This document shows, piece by piece, positions 11,291 through 23,142 of a stretch of DNA of 64,000 nucleotides. Location of the stretch: the NCBI GenBank assembly GCA_948474755.1, contig CAOLHI010000358.1:1-64000 (forward strand). Direction: 5' to 3'. Source of the DNA: Ctenosaura bakeri (Eukaryota; Chordata; Lepidosauria; Squamata; Iguanidae). A program made the position numbers and the translations under genes. Numbering within the stretch: the first letter of the stretch is position 1; every line of letters begins with the position of its first letter. Below the pieces are notes generated by a model. That model saw only the letters and a list, made by a program, of their open reading frames with translations. It was not told the origin of the DNA and made no database searches.

Positions 11291-11531
11291 TGAAATGGTT
11301 GTTGTTGTTGTGTGCTTTCAAATAATTTCTGACTTATGGTGACCTTAAGGTGAACCTCTCATGAGGTTTTCTTTGCAATATTTGTTCAGAGAAGGTTTGC
11401 CATTGTATTCCTCTAAGGCTGAGAGAGTGTGATTTTCCCAAGACCACTCAGTGAGTTTCCATGGCCAAGTGGGGATCCAAATCCTGTTCTCCTAAAGTCC
11501 TAGAGAAATCCACTATACTGTGTTGTCTCTC
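11291..11531 (-). mobile_element. tRNA-derived SINE (Sauria type) inside the Tc1-like element
   Basis: On the minus strand it begins with the tRNA-like head (a weak box A and a box-B-like part at about 11450-11500), continues with the 'ggtcttgggaaaatcacactctctcagcc' type body, and ends with ataagtcagaaattatttg and a GTT-rich (CAA on the minus strand) tail. It is flanked by an exact 10-bp duplication, TGTTTAGATA (11281-11290 and 11532-11541), so it is a true retroposition that post-dates the transposon. Confidence 0.8.
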
Positions 11532-11907
11532 TGTTTAGATACACACTCCAACAAACTCTGAGGTCTTCTAGAAACAGACATATTTAATCTGTGATCACAT
11601 AGGACTGAAACTGTACCTTGTGAACTCTAGTCAACTACTTTTGTGATTACTCCTACTGCAGCAGGTTGTACCATAGCTATTTTATGTATGTCACAGCAAA
11701 GGAAGTAAATACTTTTGCAACTAACAAGTACCAGTTTCTTTTTCCTTATTTAACTGTGTGACAGTAGTTTGCACCTTCACAGTACTGAGTACCTTGTGTA
11801 CATCATGTGATAACAATTCCAATTACATCCATTTCAATTTCAAGTTGCAACACAACCAAACATGGAAAAGTCAAACGGGGAGCTGAATACTTCTGCAAGG
11901 TACTATA

Positions 11908-13196
11908 TGTTTATGTTTTAAGTGAGAAGACCTTTGCCAAAACATTTTGAGATAAAATGCTCAGATAAAGTTAGGTTGCCTCATAGAAGAAAATGTTACT
12001 ACAGGTATCCTATGTGAATGTTCTCTGCTTCTGTAATGGCAAACAATGCTCCACACTTTAATTAACCATTGCTAACAATCTCAAAGCATCACCACGCAAG
12101 ACCATAAAGGGCACTCATTCAGATAATGTTCCTGTGTTGTTTACAAATTGCATATCACCTCTTTGATTTATTGGATCATTATAGTAGAACTGTTCAGGCA
12201 GTAGATTCTTTGGCTCTAGCTGTCTGCTATGAAAGAGAAAAGATGAGGATTGGAGAGAAAAGAGGTTTTTTTTGCAGGGAAGAGAGTTCTTTCCAATGCA
12301 GGCAACAGTCTAAAGTTTATAAATAAATGGATATAAAAACTTGGAAACTGCTCCTCCCATTTTACACATCTGCAAAACCCTGTCTTTAAGACCCTTTAAT
12401 TTATGGCAGCCTGAGGGTGGGGAGAACAAGACTAAAACTGTTAAAAGAATAACTGAAAAAACATTGAGCTGTTAAAAGAATAACTGAAATAACTTCACTG
12501 TAGCTGCTCAGTGTAGCATTTAAATTTACTATTTCATCCATTTTGAGACAAATATGCCAAAAATACATTTTCATGGAAAATGCCATGATCATGACATTAG
12601 GAAAGCATAGGACATTTGTAAAAGGCAGAGAAATGGACAGCTGTTGAAAATACAAAAGCCACTCTTGATGAAAAAGATGAAACTCAATCAGTTTTTGCAG
12701 CACTGAATTGCTTATATCTGTATCCTAAAAATTTATTTTGTGTAACTCAGTTTGGTTCAATAAAATATATTACCTGGGTTACCACTCTGAATTTTAGCAA
12801 TAAATCTACAAGAGTTCACGCTGGCAAAAACAACTTTAAATGGACTAAATCACAGATTTTAATTATCTTATTGCACATTAGTTTCACAACAATTCTGTTG
12901 CTTCACGAAGAAAAATAGAAAATGTTCTCTTCACTTTGATACCTGCAGTCTGGGTGGAAACATCACTAATCCTTCAGGAAATTCAATCTACAATGTAATC
13001 CTAAATCAAAGATGCACCAGCTGTGTGTGTTTAGGATTAGGTGAAAACCTCTTTTGCCAGTAGCATTCTCCTTACTGCAGTTTGAAATGAAAAGGGGCAG
13101 AGAAGGTGTGGGGTGAGGCAGGAACTGAGTTACTCTAGTTCTAAACCTCTTCCAGCTCAGGTGTATGGCCCTGGCACAAAATTATGCCAGGACAAG
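11908..13196. other. No recognised feature apart from a short duplication
   Basis: AT-rich. At 12438-12490 the string ctgttaaaagaataactgaa occurs twice about 30 bp apart, a local tandem duplication. Nothing else stands out. Confidence 0.3.
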
Positions 13197-13288
13197 AATG
13201 TGTGTGTGTGTTTGTGCCTTCAAGTTGCCTGTTGACTTATAGTGATCCCATGAATTTCAGTTTCCAAGACAAGGACTACACCTAAGTA
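13197..13288 (-). mobile_element. Tail of a 5S-type SINE
   Basis: After a short GT run, gtgccttcaagttgcctgtt and gacttatagtgatcccatg read as the reverse complement of the 3' tail of the squamate 5S-type SINE. The 5S head is not present. Confidence 0.5.
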
Positions 13289-13289
13289 T

Positions 13290-14060
13290 AGGTGATTCTA
13301 CCACACTCCGAGGCAACATATTCCACTGTTCAACTGCTCTTCCATCAGGAAGTTCTTCCTAATGTTTAGGTGGAATCTCTTTTCCTGTAACTTGAAGCTC
13401 TGTGACCTAGTTTCTGGAGCAGCAGAAAAAAAGCTTGCTCCGTCTTCCATATAGCATCTCTTCAACTATTAAAACATGATGTGACATCTTAATCGTCTCT
13501 TCTCCAAGCTAAACATACCCAACTCCATAAGCCAATCCTCATTGGACCTGGTTTCCAGACCTTCTACAATTTTTGTTGCCCTCCTCTGGACACATTCCAG
13601 TTTGTCAATATCCTTCTTGAACTGTGGTGCCCAGAACTGGACACAGTATTCCTAGTGGGATCTGACCAAAGCAGAATAAAGTGATATTGTTACTTCCCTT
13701 CAACTAGATATTATACTCCTAATAATGCAGCCTGGAATTGCTTTGGCTTTTTTAGCTGCTGCATCATACTGCTGACTCATGTTCAGCTTGTGATCTAATA
13801 AGTCTCATAGATACCTTTCACAAGGACTATGGTCAAGCCAGGTGTCACCCATTTTATATCTGTTCATTTCATTTTTTTTTTTTTTTGCCTTATGTTTCTT
13901 GTTGAAATTCATTTAATTTGCATGGGCCCAGCTCTCTAATTTGTTAAGCTCATTATCAATTCTGATCTTGTCTGTCTTCAGTCCTCCTTCATTCAGCAGT
14001 ATTGTAGGCTTGCTCAGGACAAAAGTCTTTATACATTTGCAAATTACTTCTCTGTGTAAA
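13290..14060 (-). mobile_element. CR1 LINE, 3' portion
   Basis: The plus strand reads as the complement of the CR1 3' end. Landmarks in order are gaggcaacatattccactg, ggaagttcttcctaatg, ccctcctctggacacattcc, gcccagaactggacacag and tgaccaaagcagaataaag. The element is therefore on the minus strand and 5'-truncated. The far end (13700-14060) is more diverged and interrupted by a poly-T run at 13869-13886. Confidence 0.75.
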
Positions 14061-14695
14061 TACCATAACTCATGGAACATAAATTACTATGGGGAATTGT
14101 GTAAGGAGAACACTTTCCCACACAAACCACAGTCCTATTTTGCCGAAGGACGGATTGGTATAGAAATAAGTGGACTTAAGAAAATGCACAGGAGCAATCT
14201 GTTCATAATTTTGGATTGACATCTGGATATTGGGATGCCTGTTACAGATAACTCAGGGAAGCACCAGATATGAGCTATAGCTCCTCCAGAGGTTGAGTTT
14301 GTATGATGAGAGGCGTGAGCTATGAAGAGGAAAGATGAGAAGTGATGCTCCAGCTAAGCTATTTGGTCATTCCTTGGCTGTCAGGGGAGCACATAGTGGG
14401 GAACTGGGGTGTCGTACCTTCCTTCCTTGGGCTCTGACCAAGCACAGGAGAAGACTCTTTCCTAGAATCACTTGGGGGGCATGGTAGAAAAGATGCTGGT
14501 ATGAGCACCTGATGTGTTTTTTTCAGCCAGACACAATGTGTTTCAGCAAGCCAGCTCTTCTAAAAGTAGGTAAGGGAACTGCTAGTTCGTTTCAGAGAAT
14601 CTGTAAAATTTACAGCTTTTGATTACAATGACTCACAAAAGAATAGGGTGCTTTCCATGGCCACAAAAGAAAAGCAGTTGGCATTTTTCTGCTTG
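14061..14695. other. No recognised feature
   Basis: No repeat or gene recognised between the CR1 fragment and the exon-like stretch at 14696. Confidence 0.3.
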
Positions 14696-14839
14696 CAGGT
14701 TTTAGATGGATTTTTAGGCTCTTCTGAAGAAGAGCACTTGAAATTTGAAAGCTCTCGAAGGCCAATTGATGACAGTGGCGTTTCGATTAGATTAGGAGGA
14801 AGGCTGAGTGTTAAGAGATTTCAGGAGCTCCCACGCTAG
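14696..14839 (+). other. Exon-like open frame after a splice-acceptor-like site
   Basis: The sequence tttttctgcttgcag precedes 14698 and resembles a splice acceptor. The following frame is open for 46 codons (VLDGFLGSSEEEHLKFESSR, then a part ending RFQELPR) and stops at TAG 14837-14839. It contains several CpGs in an otherwise CpG-poor area. I recognise no protein, and the stretch could be chance or part of an unknown repeat. Confidence 0.18.
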
Positions 14840-15164
14840 AGGAGATATTCCTTTGTTCCTCTAGGAAATTTCAAAATGTCTCATCTTAGGTTGCTAGGCT
14901 TCTCCAGCCTTTCTTCCTAAACAAAACGCATCTCAACCAGTGGAGCACCTTTTGGGATCAAAGAATCTATGACAGACACAACTAAGGCTATAAAGATTAT
15001 TACCATATTTCAAATCCTCAGTATGAAATTGTATTTTGACATATCAAGGCAAGTCATAAAAAACCTGCCAGAGGCTATAAGATATTTTTAGCCCTGTATG
15101 ATATGATAGTGAAAGTACCAACAATTTTGTCTCCCGTAGTAGTTGCAAAACATTCACAAAGTTG

Positions 15165-15264
15165 TTTTGTTTTTGCTCATAAAAATCTGTGTTTTGTGCC
15201 AAAAAATTGTATTTTGTGCAAAAACCTGCGATTTTGAACAAAAAAACTGCCATAAAGTTTTTGC
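15165..15264 (+). repeat. Degenerate ~20-bp A/T-rich minisatellite
   Basis: About four imperfect units of 19-21 bp share the pattern aaaaa.ctg..ttttgtgc. The units are diverged, so the array is old. It resembles the array at 55330-55530. Confidence 0.6.
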
Positions 15265-16423
15265 AAACAAATCCCCAAATTATCATTGAGAATTAGGAAA
15301 ACTGCACTTTACATTTCTTCCTCTCAAAAATTTCATCTATTTTGCTTCCTTATGAGCACCTACAACAGTGGTTGAGATCAAGGACTGTGACACAGGGAAC
15401 AGAAGGAAAGCATGGGAAGATTTATAAAGGCAGGTCAGCTCAGATACTTCTCTGTCCAGCCATGGAGTTCCTCTGACATTCTGGACGTGAGCTGAGGAAT
15501 TAAATAATTCCCTTCACTGGCAAAGCTGGAGATCTTTCTTGGATGAGACCTTTGTGCCTTTATGGCACATCTTTCTAAGACAACATTCCGGAATTTCCTG
15601 CCACAGTGTGCCAGTTTAAAAAATAAAATGTAAACCTTTAAAACAGGGCATTGAAATACTGATTGATTCCTTCCCTCCCTTACTTATTTCTATAACATAA
15701 GGAAAATAAAAAATGAAACTTTATGAGTCACTTTGACTTGGTTCACCGTTTGCTAATTCTCCTGAAAGAACCCAGCTCTGGCAGATTTGTTGGAAGTGCC
15801 TCATCAGCACATTGCCACAACAGGTAATATGTGCTGCTTCACATAAAGATACAGACTGTAAATCAGAGACAGTGCTTCTCAGGAAATTCTGTCACCTCTT
15901 GATTGAAAACCTACTTCTCTAAAACTACCACTGGAGCCACTATTACCCAGACTTACTAGACAGTGATATGACAATCTTCTGACACTTTGGGGATGGTAAG
16001 ATGACAAATTGTCTTGTTGACCTGAAAATGCTCTGATTTATCCTCATGCAACCCCAGCATATAGCTGAAGATGTTGCATGAGGGAGGGATGTTGGATTAT
16101 GGGGTTGTTTTGTTTATTATTTTAAATCTCCTCTTGTGTCACTGATGTTTCTCTAGCAATGACAAATTCCATTTCTCTCGCTCAGATTCATATATGTCTT
16201 ATGCACATTTTGGTGGTGGTGGTAATGGCAGTGGCAACATTGGTGTTTTTATATATATTTAAAGGCCTAAAGGCTTTCTATGTCATAACTAGCTCTTTGA
16301 ATTGTGCCCAGAAACAGACAGTCAGTAAAGCTGTTTCAGTAAGGGGGTTTTATGATCCCTGTAACCAACTCTGGCCAGCCCTCTGGCTACAGCATTCTGG
16401 ACCCAACTGGTGGCCAGAATCCT
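15265..16423. other. No recognised feature
   Basis: AT-rich sequence without a recognised family. A short run of GGT/GTG units lies at 16211-16225. Confidence 0.3.
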
Positions 16424-16578
16424 AGAATCATAGAGTTAGAAGAGACCACAAGGGTCATCTGATCCAACCCCTTGCCATGCAGGAATACACAATCAAAGAA
16501 CTCCCAACAGATGGCCATCCAGCCTCTGTTGGAAAACCTCCAAAGAAGGAGATTCCACTACACTTTGAGGCAGTGTAA
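16424..16578 (-). mobile_element. CR1 LINE 3' terminus
   Basis: The fragment begins with agaatcctagaatcataga, the complement of the CR1 terminal octamer-type repeat, and runs through caaccccttgccatgcagg and gatggccatccagcctctg. It represents the last 150 bp of a CR1 element on the minus strand, heavily 5'-truncated. Confidence 0.8.
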
Positions 16579-16966
16579 ACTGACTTTTGGAAGAGTTTAA
16601 GATGGGAAATAGTTAACAGATCTGGGTGAAGGTGATCAAATCTGCAAAGAGAAGGCCTTATGCAGTAGTACACTCCACCATTTTCTCAGGTCTTTGCTTA
16701 CAAGAAGGGGATATGAATTGACGTTTGTCTTTAGAATGGTTGTTGTAAAAATTGCAAAACTACTATACATGAACAACTTTAATACTTGAAATACTCTATG
16801 GCCTGGTTCAGATATTTTAGTCAATCACAGTGCAGTGTTGTGAGGATAAACATGCTTTCCCTCCCATCTCCTTCTTGCAGTGCAAGCCAAAAGGGGAGAC
16901 TGGATACATCTGATTCCTAGCCTAATCTAATCACTGTTTACCATCTGTATGTCCTGACATACAACC

Positions 16967-17085
16967 AATCCGGGAACTAGTAGAGGCTTTGCAAAACCAC
17001 TTCTGAGTATTCTTTGCCTAAGAAAACTCTATGAAATTCGTGGAGTTGCCATAAGTTGACAGATGACATGAAAGCACACACATAC
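16967..17085 (+). mobile_element. 5S-type SINE, tail only
   Basis: The sequence aaaccacttctgagtattc, tttgcctaagaaaactctatg and gttgccataagttgacagat matches the region after the 5S head in the copy at 42170-42345. It ends in ACACAC-type simple sequence. The head is missing. Confidence 0.55.
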
Positions 17086-17089
17086 ACAT

Positions 17090-18765
17090 ATTGTGGAGTA
17101 TAAAACGGGGTATAAAAATTCCCTGTGTTCAAAGAAGTATCTGCATGTGCATTATCAAATGTGTTGCAGATGTGTTTCAATCAAGTATCCAGAACCAGAG
17201 AACAGAAAGGCCTAAACTCTATTGTTAATCCTGGCTGGAGTAGAACCATTCAATTGGGTGTTTCTAAATTAGTAGCTGATTTAATGGATCTACTGTACTG
17301 GGCTTAACCAACAGGGTTTTAGCCACTGTAGAATAAAACTGAAATCAAATCAAACAAAACATGAATAAAAGTATGGCATTTCCTGATGCTAATACATTCC
17401 AGTATCCTGCACAGAGGAAGAAATTGGGATTCCCTCCAAACTAGCAAAATCTATTGATCACTGAAGCATCATACTTTGTAGAGAAATGATGTGATGTTTT
17501 GTTTTGGTTTTTTTGTCCCAGTATTTTACGTTATTCATTATTCTTCTGGTGATGCTGTTTTGTCCCCTAGATTCTACAAGGAGTCAAGACAATAATGTGG
17601 GTTTATTGTTTACGCTGTATGTCTACTTTTGTTTGAATTCTGCAACAAAAGACAATTCAGTGCTCCTTAAATATATCACAGTACTGCAAGATGATTTTTT
17701 TTTAAAAATATATATATGCAGGAATACAAACAGGTTGTCCCAAATTGTCCCAAACCCATCCAAGATAATCATAATTTAACCCCCAAATTGTCTGTTTGTT
17801 TTTTTTTAAAATAAAATTTTTATCTTCTCATCCCCCTCCGCTATCCAGGTTCTCAAGCTCTGCTATTGTTAAAAGTGTCACTTCTGTATGGTGAGTTTGT
17901 ACATAAACTTTTAGGTGGCAATCCACTCCTTGAAAACTCCCCATAGAAATTCTCTATATGCACATATACCTACCAGCATACAGAACATGAAAACTGTAGC
18001 AAAATAACTAAAATATAGGAAGAAAGAAGGTTGAAGAAGTATTTTCTATTTTTATTTATATTTTCAGTGATCTCTACAGCCAGAATGGCATTCAGAGTAG
18101 CATGGGACCAGCCACTACTCATTTTCCAAAAGTACTAAGGGGCTTACTATTCTTTGTACAGGATAGAACTGATTAATACAGTTGAGATTCAAAGTAGTCT
18201 TGTTCTTCTGCTTCAGGAGTTCAGTTCTAATTCATTAATTTTCAAATAAAATTATTAGCTCAGGTTTTTGGGATAGCACAATGGCCTCGAGGGAGAACAG
18301 ATGGTGTGTAATTGGTGGCACTCTGTTTTTCACTCAGACTGTACAATAAAGAGGTGAGATAGTAAATTGGGTTTATAATATGCAGCAACTTTATTAATTG
18401 CAACATTTAAAAAGGAGCAGAAACAGATTGAATTCTGACTAAAAGAAATCATTTCCTACAGGGTCAGCCTCTATTGTTTCAAGACATTGGATTATTCCTT
18501 CTTCTTTTAGTCCTATAACATTCACTTCCATATCCATAACAAAACTTTTGTTGTGCTGGGGGACATCCGGCTATACTAAAACCTACTGTGTCTTATAGCT
18601 TTTTAGGGGTAAATTGCCCACGTATAAGGTGAAGATCTTGTCCCTGTTTCTTCCTCTCACACAGCATGTCCCTACCCCTCTGAAGTCTTGTCCATTCTCT
18701 CTGTATACAAAAAAGCTGCTTCAAGGTGTCCACTAAATGGATTTTCTTCCCTTTATTCTTTATCT
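17090..18765. other. No recognised feature
   Basis: AT-rich. A T-rich run at 17796-17822 may be the end of an old LINE, but nothing beside it supports that. Confidence 0.3.
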
Positions 18766-18768
18766 GAA

Positions 18769-18961
18769 AGCCGGTGTGGTGTAGACGTTTGACTGTTGGG
18801 CTACAACCCTAGAGACGAGGCTTCAATTCACTACTCGGGCATGAAAACCCACTGTGTGACCTTGGGTTCATCACAGACTCTCAGCCCCCAGGAAGCACTA
18901 ATAAGTTCACCTTAGAATCTCCGTAAATTGGAAATGACTTGAAGGCACACAAGAACAACAT
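18769..18961 (+). mobile_element. tRNA-derived SINE (Sauria type)
   Basis: The tRNA-like head has a box-A-like ggtgtggtgtagacg and a box-B-like ggcttcaattc. The body reads gtgtgaccttgggttcatc and cagactctcagcccc, and the tail cttgaaggcacacaagaac. The order matches the other copies here. Confidence 0.75.
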
Positions 18962-19689
18962 TCTTTATCTTCCCAACTGAAATTGCTAACCCTTCCTATG
19001 AACTGACTTTTCTTACTTTGCACTAGTGTGGCATAGACAATAAGAATAAAAATAAATTATAGGCATCATGCTCAATATGAAATATGAGGGAGGGAGGGAG
19101 AGGTTTTCAACTGGTTCATAAATGTTGATAAATCAGAAAGAAGTCCATCTTGTGTCACTGAGTTGATAGGGCTTCAATGAACAAACACAAGAAAGTCAGT
19201 GGACAGGAGCTGGGCCAGAAGTTGGAACATGCTAACCAAAACTTCTGTGCTTAATCCAGCAAGCCATGATTTGTTACTCTGGTTATTGGTGACACCTCTT
19301 GAGTAATTCATTACACTGCTTGTTACACTGCTGACTACCTTGGGGCTGAGGGGAGTATTATTTCTTTGAGACAGGTATTTACATCATTTTCCTTTAAGTA
19401 TTTGAGGTGGCTAGGTAGAGGTATGTGTTAATCTGGTATTTTAAAAACTTTTAAATAAGGATCCTATGAAGCAGGATCCTGTATTCTCTCTCCATTTCTG
19501 TTCCATCCATTCAAAATAATGGAGAATGATGCAACACAGCATGAAATTTTAGAGCTATACTTCTGGACTGACCAGGCTAATACAGTTAGTTCTGATGAAC
19601 CTTTCTCCACTCCTGTAAACAATGTAACTTTCCTTATACTTTGCTTCCCTACTGTACTGAAAGAAGGTGGAATAATATACCCTCCAATA
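18962..19689. other. No recognised feature
   Basis: Apart from a (GGGA)n-like run at 19089-19100, no structure is recognised. Confidence 0.3.
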
Positions 19690-20025
19690 TTTTACAGATG
19701 TAAACTGGAACACCTGTGTATGGGCAACATCAGGATATGGTAAAGAAGTCAAACGTTCTTAATGAGGAAGAACACACAACCTAGGAAAGGTTGTAATAAT
19801 TTGCTTTTACTGGGAAGGCCAAGGTTCTCCTCTCTTCTCCTCTCCTCTCTTCCCAGCGAAGTTAATTGAGCGCAAACTACTTTAGCAATTTGAGCTGTTT
19901 GCAGCAACTGAAGAAAGTGGAGCAGGAAACAGAAGCTGAGACATTTTAAAACCAGCTAAAAAAGTGGGATGGCAGAGGATTAACTTTGTTTTTGCCAAAC
20001 TGGGACAGTTGGAAGGCATGGAAAA
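19690..20025 (+). repeat. Unclassified interspersed repeat Y, copy 1
   Basis: The landmarks ttttacagatgtaaactgg, atgaggaagaacacac, gacattttaaaaccagct and agtgggatggcagagg recur in the same order in 39520-39947 plus 40820-40920. A pyrimidine-rich run (CTCTTCTCC type) lies at 19828-19856. No coding sequence is visible. Confidence 0.5.
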
Positions 20026-20574
20026 AGGAGTGAAGGTTTTCCTTCAGTGACTGAAACATCAAATTGATACTGAAGTGAGGATGGGAAAGCAAAGCCTGCC
20101 TCAGATGGCATGGTTTGAGGGACAACAGTAATATCTGGTTCCAGACAAGATACAGTTTTATCAAAGAACCTTTTCAATAAAGTATCTGGAAATCAGAGGC
20201 TTTATTTTTGTTTTGGTAATATTAGGTTGCACTGGAAGGGATTAGAGTGAGCTTGTGTTTCTTTATCTATTGAGAGGTTTAGTGACTATCCCCAAAGAAT
20301 GTTGGAATCTTGTTACTAGGAAATATTGGACAGCACTGACAATGAAGAAATGCACTCACTTGCTTTGATAATCTCAGAAAGTGTCCCTTTTCAGAAGTCA
20401 TTCAGCAATGTTGATGGTGAAACTAGTTCAGATAGTGCTTTTGTGTTCTATTTCTGTTCATGTTTTGATAAGATTTCATAAATTTCTTCTCATTTGGGAT
20501 GGAAAGATGTTTAAAAAATCAATTCTGGAGAATAAAAACTGACAGATTTCTCAGTTCATGGTTGGTGGGGCTTT
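20026..20574. other. No recognised feature
   Basis: No feature recognised. Confidence 0.3.
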
Positions 20575-20775
20575 GGGCCCTTTCATATCACACAACAATA
20601 GTGCTAGGATTCCACTTTAACCACCGTGGCTGCATCTGTATGAAATTCCTGGGCTTGTTGATTGGTGAGGCACTGGAGTTCTCTAGCTGAAAATTTTAAA
20701 TGCCCTGCCCTAAACTGCAAATTCTAGGATTCCACAGAATGGAGCCATGGTAGTTCAAGTGATGCTATTACTGAG
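20575..20775. mobile_element. Palindromic MITE, family B
   Basis: The element starts gggccctttcatatcacac, then aatagtgctaggattccac, and ends with a degraded complement. The centre has the same layout as family A (gaggcactggagttctc, then aaactgcaaattctagg). It belongs with the copy at 52793-53003 and the outer element at 43209-43612. Confidence 0.6.
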
Positions 20776-21974
20776 TAGCTTGAAGAAATACTTTGAATGG
20801 AGAACTATTGAACCTTGGTACATTCAGTTCTGTTAGTGCTGCATGACAATTTTCCACCTCTGCTTTCTGAGAGGATCCTTTGTTGGCACCTAAGTGGCAT
20901 GCAAATACAACAGCTGTACCTACTGAAATTGGAAATGCAAGTAAATAAAATTTCATTTTTTAAATAATAGACCAATATTTGCATATTTCCTCATCCTTTG
21001 AATGGAAAAAACTAGAAAGAAATTTGAATATGGGGAAGACCCACAGATTTTCCCATCTCTACTCTTCACCAAAGTGTACAAGCCAGGCCAGAGAGACATA
21101 GAGAAGGACTACCTGAGTCCTTCTTCTCTCAGTGGATCTGATGGTGCAACTTGGACTTTTGTTCCCTGTCTGTATTATTGCTTGTGGCTCTTCTCCATGC
21201 AGTCTTAAGTTTATGCTAATTTTTATAACTGTTGGTTCACCAAAGTACCAAGATGGAAATAATTCAGTCACGTTCTATTTCTTTACACAACTATAACTTT
21301 AACAGGCACGAAACTCAATTTGTTTCTAACAAGTCACACAGCCAACATTCATCTTAATTAGCTCTAATAAATGAGAAGATAACTTACAGTTGACAATTAT
21401 TGATACAAACACCAAATCAATGGGTTAACATGGTGAAGTATATTATCTATTCTAAAAGGAGATGGAGAAATACGTATTTTATTTCTTGTTTACCTTCCAG
21501 ATTGGGGAAATAGTTCCTCTGAGTTGTCTGCCTGGCAGAAGGGGCATCTTTTTGTACTCTTTTTTGCTGTCCTGAGCTCCTGCACTTTTCATATACTTCA
21601 TAGTGCAGACAACTTTGACTACTAGTTGTTTATTATAGTTGATTCTCTAAAAGCATGCTAGGCATAACCAGATACTGCTCTCTTTCCTAAGATATCAAAA
21701 TACATTTAATTTAAAGTGAAAATATATTTCCTTTGATATTATTCCTGAAAAATTATGATAGAAATATCAAAAAGATAAATTGGATGGTATTGGAAATCTT
21801 TCTCTCCTTGCCTTTGCTAACTCCACTCTGATTACATTTCAATAGGTTTTTTAATCTGGTTATTTTGAAAAAACAGCTGTGGTCTCTCAGGCAAAAGTCA
21901 AGAAACAAAATACACATCTTTCTGGGTGCCTTGTCAACTGTGCTTTAACCTTCCCAATACAAACCAGGGTTGAT
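20776..21974. other. No recognised feature
   Basis: AT-rich. No repeat family or gene recognised. Confidence 0.3.
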
Positions 21975-22076
21975 AATTGTATATGTATGTCTCTAAGTCA
22001 CCTGTCAGCTTATGGTGCCCCCATGAATTTCATAGAGTTTTGTTAGGCAAGGAATACTTGGAGGTGGTTTGCCAAA
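21975..22076 (-). mobile_element. Tail of a 5S-type SINE, cut by a MITE fragment
   Basis: The stretch gtcagcttatggtgccccca, aggcaaggaatacttgg and aggtggtttgccaa is the complement of the 5S-type SINE tail. It runs directly into a half MITE at 22077. Confidence 0.55.
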
Positions 22077-22164
22077 GGCCCCTCCCTAAACTGCAAAACC
22101 CAGGATTCCATAGGATGTTGAAAGTGGAATAATAGCACTATAATAGTCTAGTGCAGAAATGGCC
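22077..22164. mobile_element. Half copy of MITE family A
   Basis: The right arm only, from ggcccctccctaaactgc to agtgcagaaatggcc. It joins the SINE tail at its left, so MITE insertion or deletion has truncated the SINE. Confidence 0.6.
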
Positions 22165-22539
22165 AGAGAGAGAGAAAGAGAGATGTGCATAATATACTTT
22201 TCATTATAAAGTACAATATATTTTTGGTTGAATTCTACCTGCAGCCAATGAGAGGATAAGAGGCAACAGATAAATGTCTGGGTGTGTGTGGTTAGATGAT
22301 CTCATTGTCCCTGCTGATCAACGAGTCCCAATACTTCAACCCTGCAAACCCAGGCTCCCCTACAACACTAAACTAGGCTGCCTGTTCATTGTCACCTTCA
22401 GTCAGTAATAAATAGTCCCATTCGTTTTTCCTTCATTTTCATTATTTTGCCAGGAGTGGGCAAATACCAAGATTTGTTGGGCCACATTTTATCTCTGAAG
22501 GATGCTAAAGGCCAGCATTCCTCAGATTCCATGTTTAAG

Positions 22540-22680
22540 CACAAGTTTTTACATTTAAAACACTCCCTACTTTCCTCTAGGATGTGGGAAGCAATTTTGC
22601 AATGGGGTTGTATGAGCTGTTTTAGGCCCAGAAGAGGCCTTTCTTTAACAAACGAGTAAAATCGAACTCAACCAGTAGAC
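22540..22680 (+). repeat. Unclassified repeat Z, copy 1
   Basis: About 125 bp matches 24856-24985 in the same orientation. Shared landmarks are gatgtgggaagcaatttt (one change), gctgttttaggcccagaag and tttaacaaa. No target duplication or coding sequence is visible. Confidence 0.5.
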
Positions 22681-22905
22681 CCCCCTCCCACAGAAAACAC
22701 GATGAAACTACCCCCCACCCGATTCCTAGAGGAAGTTGCAGTTGTAATGAATTTTTGAAAAATGTGAAAGATTAGGGACACTGATTTGAGGGAAGGTGGG
22801 GGGCGGCAGGTTGCATCTAAATTGCTCTGGGAGGGTCACAAGTAGTCCAAGGCCCACTTTTCTCTCCCCATGATTTATCCTTTTTGTAATTTTATAATTT
22901 TGTTA

Positions 22906-23142
22906 ACATAGTGTAGTGGTCTGAGTGTCAGAGTACGACACTGGGAAACCAGGGCTTGAATCCCCACTTGACCATGAAAACCCAGTGGGCGACCTTAGGC
23001 AAATTACACACTCTCAGCCTCAGAAGAAAGCCCTTTGAACAAATTCTGCCAAGAAAACCCCATGACAGATTCATCTTAGAGTTGCCATAAGTCAGAAATG
23101 TCATGAAGGCACACAACAACAACAACAACAACAACAACAATT
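22906..23142 (+). mobile_element. tRNA-derived SINE (Sauria type), fullest copy
   Basis: The head contains a box-A-like tagtgtagtggtctgag and a box-B-like gggcttgaatcc. The body includes gcgaccttaggcaaattac and cttctgccaagaaaacccc-like sequence, and the tail has ttgccataagtcagaaatg followed by (CAA)n. This copy retains the middle segment that several shorter copies lack. Similar ttttgtaa strings flank it, which may be a target duplication. Confidence 0.8.

Larger units (their letters stand above)
9488..11905 (-). mobile_element. Tc1-like DNA transposon with IR/DR ends, decayed
   Basis: The ends are long inverted repeats. The left end at 9488-9573 (cttacagaagtattcagcct, then ttttgttgtgttataacctg) matches the reverse complement of 11816-11905. 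TA lies outside both ends (9486-9487 and 11906-11907), as expected for Tc1/mariner. Each end has a second copy of the aagtattca motif about 180 bp further in (near 9676 and 11711), so the ends have the two-direct-repeat arrangement known from Sleeping Beauty-type elements. The interior holds a broken transposase on the minus strand. A SINE with its own target duplication is inserted at 11291-11531; without it the element is about 2.2 kb. Confidence 0.8.

Noticed and set aside
22906..22990. tRNA gene candidate
   Set aside because: Box A and box B are present, but the sequence continues into a SINE body and tail and recurs in at least seven copies.
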